Below are positions 1 through 8,496 of a stretch of 64,000 bases of DNA, in pieces. The stretch is from the NCBI RefSeq assembly GCF_030065675.1, contig NZ_JASJDK010000022.1, positions 1 to 64,000 of the forward strand, given 5' to 3'. Position 1 is the first letter of the stretch. Each line of letters begins with the position of its first letter. The notes under the pieces are model-generated. The model had not been told where the DNA came from. It ran no database searches and saw nothing but the letters and a program-made list of their open reading frames with translations. The stretch comes from Mastigocoleus sp. MO_188.B34. GTDB taxonomy: Bacteria > Cyanobacteriota > Cyanobacteriia > Cyanobacteriales > Nostocaceae. A program made the translations under genes and the position numbers.

Positions 1-535
1 TGCCATTGAGCCTCAAAAGACTTACAAAAATCATCTACATGACAAAACAAAGCATCTAAACTGAACATAGGACAGGCTGCTGATTTGATGTTATTCTCAG
101 CTTACTACCTGTCCTTTTTCTTATCCCGAACTCAGGTTAATTAGGGTAATCAGGAGTCAGTTGTTAAAACCTATGGAAAATTCATAAATAGGTTATTTGG
201 AATAACAGTGATTTTTAGTGCAAAAACCAGGTAATAAATGTAACAAATAAATTATGGTTAAGGTGTCACTTTTTTATTTTTATACTCATATTTTTCTAAC
301 TTATGGATTTACTTACTTAGTCAAGTAGAATTAAGTCTTCGTGGTTTACTTGTGGTTAATTGAAAAAAAGATAAGACTGTTCTTGCAGACCTTTGATTTT
401 TAAGTATTACATGAAACTGCACTAACGAAAGCCATGTAATCAATGCGACTACTGTGCCAGTAATTAAACTGAGGTAATTAATATTGTTTTAATCATAAAA
501 TAATATTTATCTTAAAAATATTAACTTAGTGTAGT
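1..535. other. 5' intergenic stretch, no gene seen
   Basis: AT-rich spacer. Apart from the terminator hairpin at 69-115 that closes a plus-strand gene lying outside the window, I see no coding potential. The last 100 bases probably carry the promoter of the dCTP-deaminase-like gene, but no clear -35/-10 pair could be assigned. Confidence 0.6.
69..115 (+). terminator. Putative rho-independent terminator of an upstream gene
   Basis: AGGACAGG (69-76) pairs perfectly with CCTGTCCT (108-115). A second inner stem, GCTGA (79-83) with TCAGC (97-101), makes a bipartite hairpin. The outer stem runs into five T residues (115-119). The T run lies on the plus strand, so the terminated transcript enters from the left edge of the window. 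Confidence 0.7.
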
Positions 536-1352
536 ATGTCAGCATTAAGCGACTTTGATATCGAAAAAGAAGTAGGTATTAATATTTATATATATCCATT
601 CTCAAAAGAGAATCTTAGAAGTGCGAGTTATAATCTCACCGCGAGTAAATTAGCATGGAAGTTAGAAGGGAAAGAAACTATATATTATCCTCAGAGCAAC
701 CAACTAATCATACCTAAGCTATTCAACTGTTCTTATAGAAACCAACGAATCTATTTGGGTGTCTAAAAAAATATCTGGGACTTATCATTCTAAAGTTAGT
801 TTGGTTTCGAAAGGCTTATCTCACATTGGGACAACATTAGATCCAGAGTATATTGGGCCTTCTTTAATTGCTGTTCATAACCACAGTAATGAGAATATAA
901 CTCTGACTCCTGAAGTTGACACCTTCGCAACTTTAGTCTTCCAATATGTGAAAAATAAGGCATCTCATAAACATGGCAATAATCCAGGGCGTCCAGATGT
1001 ATTGAATAGCTTCAAGCTAAGTGAACTGGAAAAAAAATGGCTGGAGGAAGATTTTAGACAAATTCCTGAAAAATTAAAAGCAAAAATGGAAGCAGATAGT
1101 AAAGATTTTCAAGAAATATTGAAAAAGCGTAAAGCCCCAAAAGTCAGGATTAGACCGGGTGTAGTATATATTTTTTTATTAATTATATTTATAATAAGCC
1201 TGTTTTCATATGTAATTTTGGATTCAAAAAAGACATCTTTTTCTAATCAGCATTGGTATGACCAATTAAGAAATGTACTTTTAGTAGTTACAACTATCGT
1301 ACCTAGTATTTTTTTGAATCAGTGGCTTTCTGATAGTTCAAAGAGCCAATAA
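536..1352 (+). pseudogene. dCTP-deaminase/dUTPase-like protein with C-terminal membrane segments, split by a frameshift
   Basis: Two adjoining frames together make one DCD/dUTPase-like protein. Frame A (536-766) gives the N-terminal part, with SASYNLTASKLAW resembling the dCTP deaminase 'SYDLTLG' motif. Near position 716, after the IIP codons, the reading must move forward by one base into the frame ending at 1352. It then continues as STVLIETNESIWVSKKISG and GTYHSKVSLVSKGLSHIG, typical of the family's barrel core. Past the catalytic fold the protein has a charged linker and two hydrophobic stretches (coding about 1165-1230 and 1275-1320), suggesting membrane anchoring; bacterial dCTP deaminases are normally soluble. 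No classical slippery heptamer is visible at the junction. A GTG at 759 could restart translation of the second half. It may be a recent pseudogene or a base-call error, because the rest is well preserved. An intact dUTPase gene follows 163 bp downstream. Family call fairly firm; activity unknown. Confidence 0.7.
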
Positions 1353-1515
1353 TAACTGAACTTATAGGAGTTCGGTTTGATTTCTGAAAGAGTTTTTGGG
1401 TTTTAGGCTTCCAATATAAGCTTTTGAGTCTCAGTATCTTTTCAAAATTCAAATACGATTCCTAATATATGCTGATGATTAAATCGATGTGTAGTCAAAG
1501 AAAGGTAGATTTTTA

Positions 1516-1953
1516 ATGAATACAGTCAAAATTAAAGTTTTAAAATTAGTTGAATCCGCTAAATTACCTAGATATGAGCATGAAGATGATTCAGGTTTAG
1601 ATTTATTTGCACTTGAAGAGCAGGAGGTTTTATCTGGGGAAGCAAAGCTTATAAAAACCGGTATTTCAATAGAACTACCCGAAGGAACGGAAGCACAAAT
1701 TCGTCCTAGAAGTGGGTTGGCTCTTAAACATTCGATTACGGTACTCAATACTCCAGGGACTGTAGATGCAGGCTACAGAGGAGAAATTAAAGTTATCCTT
1801 ATCAATCATGGCAAACAGCCCTTTAAGGTACTTAAAAGTATGAAAATTGCTCAGATGGTTATTGCGCCAGTAATTTCAGCAGAAATTGAAGAAGTTAATA
1901 GCTTATCAAAAACTATTAGAGGAGAAGGTGGATTTGGCTCTACAGGGTTATAG
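1516..1953 (+). CDS. dut: dUTPase (deoxyuridine 5'-triphosphate nucleotidohydrolase)
   Basis: Hydrolyses dUTP to dUMP and pyrophosphate, keeping uracil out of DNA and supplying thymidylate synthesis; trimeric and cytosolic in this family. All five dUTPase motifs are visible: DSGLDL (25-30), PRSGLAL (64-70), the [13 protein letters not shown] block with catalytic Asp84, [10 protein letters not shown] (110-119), and the P-loop-like [10 protein letters not shown] at the C-terminus (135-144). At 145 residues the length is normal. It starts at ATG 1516; AAAGAAAGG about 10 bases upstream may act as the ribosome-binding site. It follows the frameshifted dCTP-deaminase-like gene on the same strand, so the pair may be a dCTP-to-dUMP module. 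Standalone housekeeping dUTPase is equally possible. Confidence 0.95.
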   Translation: MNTVKIKVLKLVESAKLPRYEHEDDSGLDLFALEEQEVLSGEAKLIKTGISIELPEGTEAQIRPRSGLALKHSITVLNTPGTVDAGYRGEIKVILINHGKQPFKVLKSMKIAQMVIAPVISAEIEEVNSLSKTIRGEGGFGSTGL

Positions 1954-2337
1954 GAGAAAATCTGAATATTGGATTGGAAAACTAAACTCGCAATGCTCAG
2001 TTTATTGAATCTGTACCAGAAGATTTGCTTGAGGAAGTGCAAGCAAAAATAGAACCATTACTTTTTTAAACATATCTTCCCGTGATGCTAGAGATATGTA
2101 TTAGATGCGACTTCACCACAGAAATACTTTGCGAGTAAGTATCCATAAGAATGATAAACGCCCATAAAATATTCTTTTCATCTCCACAATATATTAACTA
2201 AATGCTTATACAAGTATTTATATTTTGTGACTTGATACTTATCTCACTGGACGTTGAATTGACATCAGCTATATAATTCCTTGCCATCGGCTACGTGTTT
2301 TTGACTAATAAATATAAGTAAAAGTAGCAAAATAATT
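1954..2337. other. Intergenic stretch with a possible short gene remnant
   Basis: No complete gene. A short open stretch at 1986-2069 (plus) reads NAQFIESVPEDLLEEVQAKI and ends in a stop. It is acidic and helix-like, as in the tail of a small antitoxin-type protein, but a stop lies just upstream in frame, so it can only be a remnant or chance. The rest is AT-rich and presumably holds the promoter of the hydrolase gene. Confidence 0.3.
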
Positions 2338-4020
2338 ATGGCAAGGCTTTGGAAAATTGCTGTTAGCTTATTGAGTATATTATCTATTTCACAATTCAAA
2401 GTTACTCCCGTACGAGCAGCAGAAAAGGTAGTGCTACGTTTTGGACCTTTTACAGAATCTATCTCTTTGACTGAACTACAAAGTATTGCGAATCAGGGAG
2501 AAGTACCTAAAAATTTTAAAATTTATACCAAAAAGTTGTCATCAGAAGAAGGTCGTTTATTTGTTGAAGCTTTAAAAACCAAAATACCAATAAATGTAGT
2601 TGCTGCTAGTAAATTACTGAATACACGCATTGGTACAACAATCCTCAAAGATCTCAATGCAGTTATTCGTCGTAAAGATAAAGCAGGAGTCCAAGCAATT
2701 AGAGCTGGTGTAGTTTTAGGAGCTACAGCACCAGAAGGATTTTCCATACTGAACTTTATTGCAGCTTATCCGAGCAAGCGTTTAGAAATTGATTTACTAC
2801 AAGCTTTTAAGTTTACTCAAAAGCTGAATTTAGCATTTTGGCGCACTCAGGAATTTATGATTGCAATTTCTCCTCAACTCAAAGCTAAAAACCCACGACT
2901 TTCTTTTCCCTTTGACCCTTCTCAAAAAGGTAGTACTAAAGTTCAACTTTTAGAGTTAGAATTTACAGACCAAAAGCGAAATCGTAATATCCCAGTTAAT
3001 ATCTATCGAGGGACAAAAGTAGATACTGAAAAACCTTTAATAGTATTTAGTCATGGTTTAGGTTCAGTTCGAACAGAACTAAAATATTTAGCAAAACATT
3101 TAGCATCTCATGGTTATGTAGTCGCAGCATTAGAACATCCCGGTAGCAACGAAGCGAACACCTACTCAGCAATTCAAGGTCAAAATCGTATTGTTCAACC
3201 CGAGGAATTTTTGGAACGTCCCCGTGATATTAGTTTTGTACTTGATGAGTTAACAAAGCTCAATCAACAATCGCTAAATAAACAAGAAACAAGTAAACCA
3301 TTCAAGCAAGCTTTAAATCAAAACTCATTCCGAAGTCAATTTCCAACAAACAAAGTAATGGTACTGGGATATTCCTTTGGTGGTGGAACAGCATTAGCGA
3401 TCGCCGGGGGAGAGTTGCAATTAGAAAAGCTCAAGGAACGCTGTCAAGATAACTTGACTACATTAAGTTTGGGTGAAGGAATTCAGTGTGTAGCTCAAGA
3501 ACTACCCAAAAATCGCTATCAACTACGCGACGAACGGGTCAAAAGTGTAATTGCTCTCAATCCCATAAGTTCTCTGATGTTTGGTGATACTGGTTTATCA
3601 AAAATCAAAGTCCCAACTTTAGTACTAGCTGCTTCTGCAGATAAAACAACTCCTGCTTTAACGGAGCAAATTGCTAGTTTTACTAAAATCCCCACTCCCA
3701 AATGGTTGGTTGGAATTTTGGGAGGTACCCATTTGAGTCTGAAAGATCCCAGCACTACAATGGACCAAAATGGAAAACCAAGTACAGCCTTATCTGGTGG
3801 AGAAGTAGTCGGGGAACAAGCTAAGGATATTCGCAAATATTTTCAAGCGATCGCTTTAGCTTTTGCTTCGCAACTTACCCCGGAAGCTGAACGTTACAAG
3901 ATTTTTCTGACTTCCGACTACGCCCATTTTGCTTCAACTAAAGCTTTTCCTTTTCGGTTAATTACAAAAATTCCATCTGATGCCAAAGGAATCATCAAGA
4001 ATTTTATTGATAAAGAATGA
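2338..4020 (+). CDS. Exported DUF1400-type alpha/beta hydrolase
   Basis: 560-residue cyanobacterial hydrolase. Residues 1-28 form a signal peptide with a likely cut after VRA. Residues about 30-160 match the DUF1400 region that precedes the hydrolase fold in cyanobacteria. The alpha/beta-hydrolase core follows: VFSHGLGS (oxyanion-hole region), EHPGSNE, the nucleophile elbow GYSFGGG, an Asp in AASADKTTP, and a late His in GGTHLSLKD completing a plausible Ser-Asp-His triad. It resembles dienelactone hydrolase or PAF-acetylhydrolase-like enzymes; the substrate cannot be told. It should act in the periplasm or outside the cell. It is a single transcription unit, with non-coding sequence on both sides. 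Confidence 0.85.
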   Translation: MARLWKIAVSLLSILSISQFKVTPVRAAEKVVLRFGPFTESISLTELQSIANQGEVPKNFKIYTKKLSSEEGRLFVEALKTKIPINVVAASKLLNTRIGTTILKDLNAVIRRKDKAGVQAIRAGVVLGATAPEGFSILNFIAAYPSKRLEIDLLQAFKFTQKLNLAFWRTQEFMIAISPQLKAKNPRLSFPFDPSQKGSTKVQLLELEFTDQKRNRNIPVNIYRGTKVDTEKPLIVFSHGLGSVRTELKYLAKHLASHGYVVAALEHPGSNEANTYSAIQGQNRIVQPEEFLERPRDISFVLDELTKLNQQSLNKQETSKPFKQALNQNSFRSQFPTNKVMVLGYSFGGGTALAIAGGELQLEKLKERCQDNLTTLSLGEGIQCVAQELPKNRYQLRDERVKSVIALNPISSLMFGDTGLSKIKVPTLVLAASADKTTPALTEQIASFTKIPTPKWLVGILGGTHLSLKDPSTTMDQNGKPSTALSGGEVVGEQAKDIRKYFQAIALAFASQLTPEAERYKIFLTSDYAHFASTKAFPFRLITKIPSDAKGIIKNFIDKE

Positions 4021-4643
4021 CAGCTTAATCCAAAAATTCTAAGAACTGCTATGTAGTTACTATTATTGAATTCATCAATTGTTATACCAAAAAAACTTAA
4101 GAGTCAATATATATTGACTAATCGTAATATTTGACTTATTATTATTTACATAAGTTAACAAGAGCATGACTAAATAACAAACGCCCTAAGATTCTTCTCA
4201 GGAAACTGTGAGCTATGTATGTCAGTGACGGTTAACAGCAAAAATTTGATTTCGACATCGGTATCTCCCATCGACATTTGGATTCCTCAATGTCCCCCGG
4301 CTATTTAGTCGGGGATTTTCATTTGTGGAGTTTCATATTTAGGGTTGAGTGTAAATGTGACTAAAAATAACAATAAGCCCAAAATCAATCAAAGAAGCAT
4401 ATTCTTATTGGTCTTTATTTTCTATATTTATTCAATGCTAAATAAACAATTAAAAGGCGTAAATCTTAATTTATCCACTGATTTTGGGCTAATCTAGAAA
4501 TTAGGTTGAGTATGTAAACGGAAATAAAACAACTTATTTTGTTATTAAGTGCAAATATTTATATTCCTTGTCGGTAATTCTGCAATCAAGGAAACAAACC
4601 CTGCTTAGATACAGTCATACAAATCATCAATGACAAATAAAAA
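4021..4643. other. Intergenic stretch, possible small RNA
   Basis: 623 bp without a protein gene. AT-rich except for a short more GC-rich block at about 4195-4320 that ends in a C/G-rich hairpin and is listed separately as a candidate RNA. The final 150 bp probably hold the promoter of the nuclease gene. Confidence 0.5.
4195..4320 (+). ncRNA. Candidate small RNA ending in a GC-rich hairpin
   Basis: In an otherwise AT-rich spacer there is a small hairpin with the loop GGAAACTG between CTCA and TGAG (about 4197-4212). A strong terminal hairpin follows at 4293-4315 (CCCCCGGCTA / TAGTCGGGG with one bulge), and then ATTTTCATTT. A GGAAAC loop near the 5' end plus a C/G-rich terminal hairpin recalls the cyanobacterial Yfr2 sRNA family, but the match is too weak to name it. 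It could instead be the terminator of the upstream hydrolase mRNA. Confidence 0.3.
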
Positions 4644-5456
4644 ATGTTGTCATCTCCAACTCAGTTAATTAGAATTTCCCAGGGACAACTAAATATCTTA
4701 GAACGTTGTCCTCGACAGTTTCAACATACTTATTTAGAACAATTTTTTTCGCCAGCAGATCCAGACACTGAAGCAAGACAAACTTTGGGAAGTCGTTTTC
4801 ACTTACTGATGCAACAGCGAGAAATCGGTTTACCGATAGACAAATTTGTGAAAGCAGATAGCCAACTAGAAGCTTGGATGAACGCTTTTGCAAAGGATGC
4901 ACCGGAAATTTTAACCAACACTAATAGTCGATTTTTCCGAGACAGCGAACATTATCGTACCTTGCAAGCTCAAAATTATGTACTTACAGCGATTTACGAT
5001 TTATTAATTGCAGACGAGCAGCAAGCACAAATTATTGACTGGAAAACCTATCGTAAACCACCTAATAAGCGTAGTTTGGAATCAAACTGGCAAACAAGAC
5101 TTTACTTGTATATCCTGGCAGAAACCAGCGATTATCTCCCAGAAAATATATCTATGACTTACTGGTTTTTCCAAGGAGAAGGTAAGCTGCGAAGTATCAG
5201 GATTGATTACAACACAGTTCGACACCAACAAACTACAAAAAAATTAACTCGATTACTATCGCGCTTGAGCAAATGGCTGGAAAAATATCAGCAAGGTGAA
5301 GCATTTCCCCAGGTTTCAGAAGGACAACGTAAAATTTGCGAAAAATGTCAGTACGCTCATCGTTGCGAGCGCGATTCAGTTATTGAAACAGAGGAATTAA
5401 AAGCAGTAGATACGACTTTAGCCAATCTCGCCACAATTCAAGAAGTATCTTTGTGA
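4644..5456 (+). CDS. PD-(D/E)XK nuclease family protein with a Cys cluster
   Basis: 270-residue RecB/Cas4-like nuclease. The fold's signature residues are visible: His53 in GSRFHLLMQQ, Asp119 in AIYDLL, and the D-x-K pair Asp132/Lys134 in IIDWKT, followed by the QTRLYLYIL helix. Cys22 and a C-terminal cluster (Cys232, Cys235, Cys241 in CEKCQYAHRC) have the layout that binds a 4Fe-4S cluster in AddB- and Cas4-type nucleases. No helicase domain, cas gene or CRISPR array is near, so it is a standalone protein, probably acting in DNA repair or processing. It starts at ATG 4644. Confidence 0.85.
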   Translation: MLSSPTQLIRISQGQLNILERCPRQFQHTYLEQFFSPADPDTEARQTLGSRFHLLMQQREIGLPIDKFVKADSQLEAWMNAFAKDAPEILTNTNSRFFRDSEHYRTLQAQNYVLTAIYDLLIADEQQAQIIDWKTYRKPPNKRSLESNWQTRLYLYILAETSDYLPENISMTYWFFQGEGKLRSIRIDYNTVRHQQTTKKLTRLLSRLSKWLEKYQQGEAFPQVSEGQRKICEKCQYAHRCERDSVIETEELKAVDTTLANLATIQEVSL

Positions 5457-5952
5457 AAGATATTTATTCTTCACTGATTACAAAGTAGATTTTGAGTAAA
5501 TTTTTCCTAAGTATTGGACATCAATAATCGTAACTTTATATTAGCTGAAGTATTTATTCATTTATAGTTACTAAAAATATAGTCAAATATATTAACTAAC
5601 TTTTAGCTTTGTAAGATTTAACACCTGATTAGTTCAATATCAAATCACCAAGAAGATAATTTTGATTTTCAGAACATTAATAATAAACCAAGAAAAATCT
5701 TACACAACAAAGTTATTTCATCTTTTATTTTTTGAATTGAGTAACCTGATAATGACCGTACTCAAAAAATAAATTGCAAAGCAAAAATGAAATCAAATTA
5801 ATCCTATATGTCTAATGATATGATTTGAATAGTTGGAAAATCAACTAAGGTGTGAGGGTAATATTAAAATTGAAAAGTGTCTAATTACTCATTCAAGTAT
5901 CTACTTAGCAATAATAGTAAGATCTGAACCTTATCAAATCAATCGTCTTAGC
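5457..5952. other. AT-rich intergenic stretch
   Basis: Nothing recognisable apart from a presumed promoter for the GGDEF gene. The downstream reading frame is open back to a TTG at 5833, but that extension does not resemble a receiver-domain N-terminus, so I treat it as non-coding. Confidence 0.5.
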
Positions 5953-7278
5953 ATGGAATCCCCCAAAATTCTCATTTTTGAGGACGAAAAACTCCTATAT
6001 ATTGGCATTAGGGAAAGTTTACAAAAGCTAGGATATATAGTCCATGGGATTAATGAATCGGGAGAAGAAGCAATTAGAAAAGTAGCAGAGATTAATCCTA
6101 ACTTAGTATTAATTGACATCTGCTGGCAGGGAAATATCGACGCACTAAAAACAGCAGGAATTATTCAAAAAAATTATCAAACACCAGTTTTATATTTAAC
6201 AGATTATTCCGAGTATATATTATCAAATGAGAGGAAATTGAAAGAACCTTTTACTTGTATCACCAAGCCTTTTGCAGACAAAGACCTGCATATTGCCGTG
6301 GAAATGGCACTTTACAAGCATAATTTTGAACAGAAATTAGAACAAGAGAAGCAATGGTTGACGGCAATTATTAATAGTATAAATTCTGCGATCGTAGTTA
6401 CAGATATTAATGGCTGCATTCAAATTATGAATCCATTAGCACAAAAGCTAAGTGGTTATAAAATCGAAGAAGTAGCAGGTGAATATATAGGAAAAGTTTT
6501 AAATCTAGTCAACGAAGATAACGAAGAAATTATCACAAATTTGGTTGCACAAGTAATATCTGAAGGTGAAGCCATCAACTTACCGAAAAACTGTACTTTG
6601 ACTGCTAAAGATGGAAAAAAAATATTTGTAGCTGATAGTATTTCACCAATTTATCTTCAGCATATGTCATCAGAGAGTGACTATAAGGGAAATATTACGG
6701 GAACAGTTTTAGCTTTTCAAGACATTACTGAGCGCAAAAATATTGAAGCGCAACTTACCCGGAATGCTTTTTATGATTCACTTACAGGATTACCAAATCG
6801 AGTATTATTTTCCGACAGGCTCAGTCAAGCATTTGAACGTAGCAAGCGTCACAACGACTACTTCTTTGCGATTTTATTTTTAGATTTAGATGGTTTTAAA
6901 GGTATTAACGATGATTTTGGACATGCAATGGGAGATACTTTTCTAATTGCGATTGCTCGTCGTTTAGAATCATGCTTGCGTAGCGGAGATACAGTAGCGC
7001 GATTGGGAGGTGACGAGTTTGTAGTACTATTGGAAGAGATAAAAGATATTAGCGATGCAACTAATATTACTCAGCGTATCCAAAAAACCTTAAAAACACC
7101 ACTTTATTTGAACGGAAGTACAGTAATTGCAACAGCCAGTATTGGGATTGCAATTAGTAGTAATCACTATCAGCAACCAGAAAATTTGTTGCGAGATGCT
7201 GATATTGCGATGTATCAGGCAAAAAGACAAGGAAAAGCTAGGTACGCTATATACAATAGCAAGATGAATTTATTCTAA
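5953..7278 (+). CDS. Response regulator with PAS and GGDEF domains (diguanylate cyclase)
   Basis: About 441 residues. ATG 5953 was chosen because the receiver domain begins at once (SPKILIFEDEKLL); an upstream TTG at 5833 would add 40 unrelated residues. Domains in order are: a receiver with the acidic pair ED, phosphoacceptor Asp in LVLIDI and Lys in TKPF; a PAS domain from about EKQWLTAIINSINSAIVV to the ITERK linker; and GGDEF from DSLTGLPNR onward. The active-site motif LGGDEF is intact, and RSGD five residues before it is the RxxD inhibitory site. It should therefore make cyclic di-GMP with product inhibition. No EAL domain is present. No histidine kinase is adjacent, so its partner is unknown. 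Confidence 0.9.
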   Translation: MESPKILIFEDEKLLYIGIRESLQKLGYIVHGINESGEEAIRKVAEINPNLVLIDICWQGNIDALKTAGIIQKNYQTPVLYLTDYSEYILSNERKLKEPFTCITKPFADKDLHIAVEMALYKHNFEQKLEQEKQWLTAIINSINSAIVVTDINGCIQIMNPLAQKLSGYKIEEVAGEYIGKVLNLVNEDNEEIITNLVAQVISEGEAINLPKNCTLTAKDGKKIFVADSISPIYLQHMSSESDYKGNITGTVLAFQDITERKNIEAQLTRNAFYDSLTGLPNRVLFSDRLSQAFERSKRHNDYFFAILFLDLDGFKGINDDFGHAMGDTFLIAIARRLESCLRSGDTVARLGGDEFVVLLEEIKDISDATNITQRIQKTLKTPLYLNGSTVIATASIGIAISSNHYQQPENLLRDADIAMYQAKRQGKARYAIYNSKMNLF

Positions 7279-7402
7279 CGAAACACATATAATTAAAGAT
7301 TAAGAAAATTAAGCGTTAAGTAAACTGTTAATTATTGTTAGTTTTAATAAAAATCTAGTACTTTCTCTGGACAGCTTAATCTGCCGAGTATTTAAAATAA
7401 AG

Positions 7403-7615
7403 ATGCTAGTGTTCCCTCGTGCGCCTAAAGTGGATAATACTCCCATGATCAAACCCAGAGTTAGACGCAAACTACCACAATGTAATCGTTGTCGGTTCTA
7501 TACGGGCAATCCTTTTTCTTTTTGTCTCGTTCTTGCGAAAGGTCCAGAGGATAGATTTTGTCCCTACTTTGCACCAGAACCCCTTGATTTTGAGAAAAAT
7601 TTTAATACTAATTAA
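7403..7615 (+). CDS. Small Cys-rich conserved hypothetical protein
   Basis: 70 residues, or 56 if translation begins at ATG 7445 (MIKPRVRRKLPQ), which looks the more natural start. The core, CNRCRFYTGNPFSFC then FCPYFAPEP, has four cysteines (C-x2-C...C...C) and resembles small cyanobacterial proteins of unknown function with a CxxCxxY pattern, perhaps metal-binding. It converges on the rubrerythrin gene, with a hairpin between them. Function not known. Confidence 0.65.
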   Translation: MLVFPRAPKVDNTPMIKPRVRRKLPQCNRCRFYTGNPFSFCLVLAKGPEDRFCPYFAPEPLDFEKNFNTN

Positions 7616-7736
7616 ATTTTTAAGAATATTCCCAAATCTTTCAAGGTATTAGAGCCATATTTGATTTTGTGGCAGATTGTCTACAGTAGCCAAATGGTAT
7701 GGGGAAATCTCTTAGATCTTCCAATTAATACACACC

Positions 7737-7757
7737 AGCGTAACTTGAGGTTACGCT
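7737..7757. terminator. Hairpin between convergent genes, possible bidirectional terminator
   Basis: AGCGTAAC (7737-7744) and GTTACGCT (7750-7757) form a perfect 8-bp stem with a 5-base loop. It sits 17 bp beyond the rubrerythrin stop and about 120 bp beyond the Cys-rich gene's stop. There is no long T run on either side, so termination is an inference from position. Confidence 0.45.
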
Positions 7758-7773
7758 AATGTGCTTAATTACT

Positions 7774-8496
7774 CTATACCGCCGATGCTACAGCAGCTTC
7801 TTCATAAGGAACAAATATTTTCTTTTGTGCGCCACAAATGGGACAATGCCAATCTTCCGGAATATCTTCAAAGGGTGTTCCTGGTGCAATTCCTGAATCT
7901 GGATCGCCCTCAACAGGGTTGTATATCATCGAACACTGACGACAAATCCATTTTTGAGTTGCTGGATCTTCACCAGCTTTTTTCTCTACAGGTGACTCAC
8001 CATTAAGTGTATTAAGTGCTTCCGTGTATTGACGGGCATGATGATTTTCAATGTGTGTTAATAAACCAAAATTATGTGCTGCTTTACGGAATGTTTGAGC
8101 GTGCTCTTTCGATTCAGCTTCTTGTGCTTTAAATTCTTCAACAGCTCCAGCATCGCGATCGCTACGAGCCTGTTCGGCAAAACCTGGGTACATAGTTGTA
8201 TACTCGTAGGTCTCACCTTCAATCGCTAACTCTAGGCAACGAGCTGCAACTTTCTTCTTGTCTTCTTCACTCAAGGAATCCAGATTTTCCACTACTAATT
8301 CTGGGTGCATCAAACGAAAGTGAGCAAAAGCGTGTTCCGTTTCTTGATTTGCCGTTTCCTTGAATAGTTTGGAAAGTTCCTTCATCCCTAACTTACGGGT
8401 GACTTCGGCAAAAAATAAATACTTCCGATTTGCCATCGACTCACCACCAAAGGCTTCTTCTAAGTTTTTGGCTGTATTGGAATTTGATAAATCCAT
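7774..8496 (-). CDS. Rubrerythrin with a full rubredoxin domain
   Basis: 240-residue non-haem iron peroxide reductase. The N-terminal ferritin-like four-helix domain (about 1-160) shows the expected carboxylate/His ligands: Glu19, Glu52 and His55 in ETEH, the GETYEYTTMYP helix, and the AESKEHAQTF helix. The C-terminal domain (about 180-228) is a complete rubredoxin: Cys185-x2-Cys188, the GDPDSGIAPGTPFEDIP block, and Cys218-x2-Cys221. Many rubrerythrins carry only a shortened rubredoxin. Proteins of this kind detoxify H2O2 in cyanobacteria, including in nitrogen-fixing cells. It is monocistronic, with a palindrome upstream that may bind a peroxide or iron regulator. Confidence 0.93.
   Translation of the reverse strand: MDLSNSNTAKNLEEAFGGESMANRKYLFFAEVTRKLGMKELSKLFKETANQETEHAFAHFRLMHPELVVENLDSLSEEDKKKVAARCLELAIEGETYEYTTMYPGFAEQARSDRDAGAVEEFKAQEAESKEHAQTFRKAAHNFGLLTHIENHHARQYTEALNTLNGESPVEKKAGEDPATQKWICRQCSMIYNPVEGDPDSGIAPGTPFEDIPEDWHCPICGAQKKIFVPYEEAAVASAV

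Noticed and set aside
705-725. Programmed ribosomal frameshift in the dCTP-deaminase-like gene
   Set aside because: No X-XXY-YYZ slippery heptamer and no obvious downstream stimulator; mutation or sequencing error is the simpler reading.
1479-1748. 89-codon frame antisense to dut
   Set aside because: Shadow of a clearly coding dUTPase gene.
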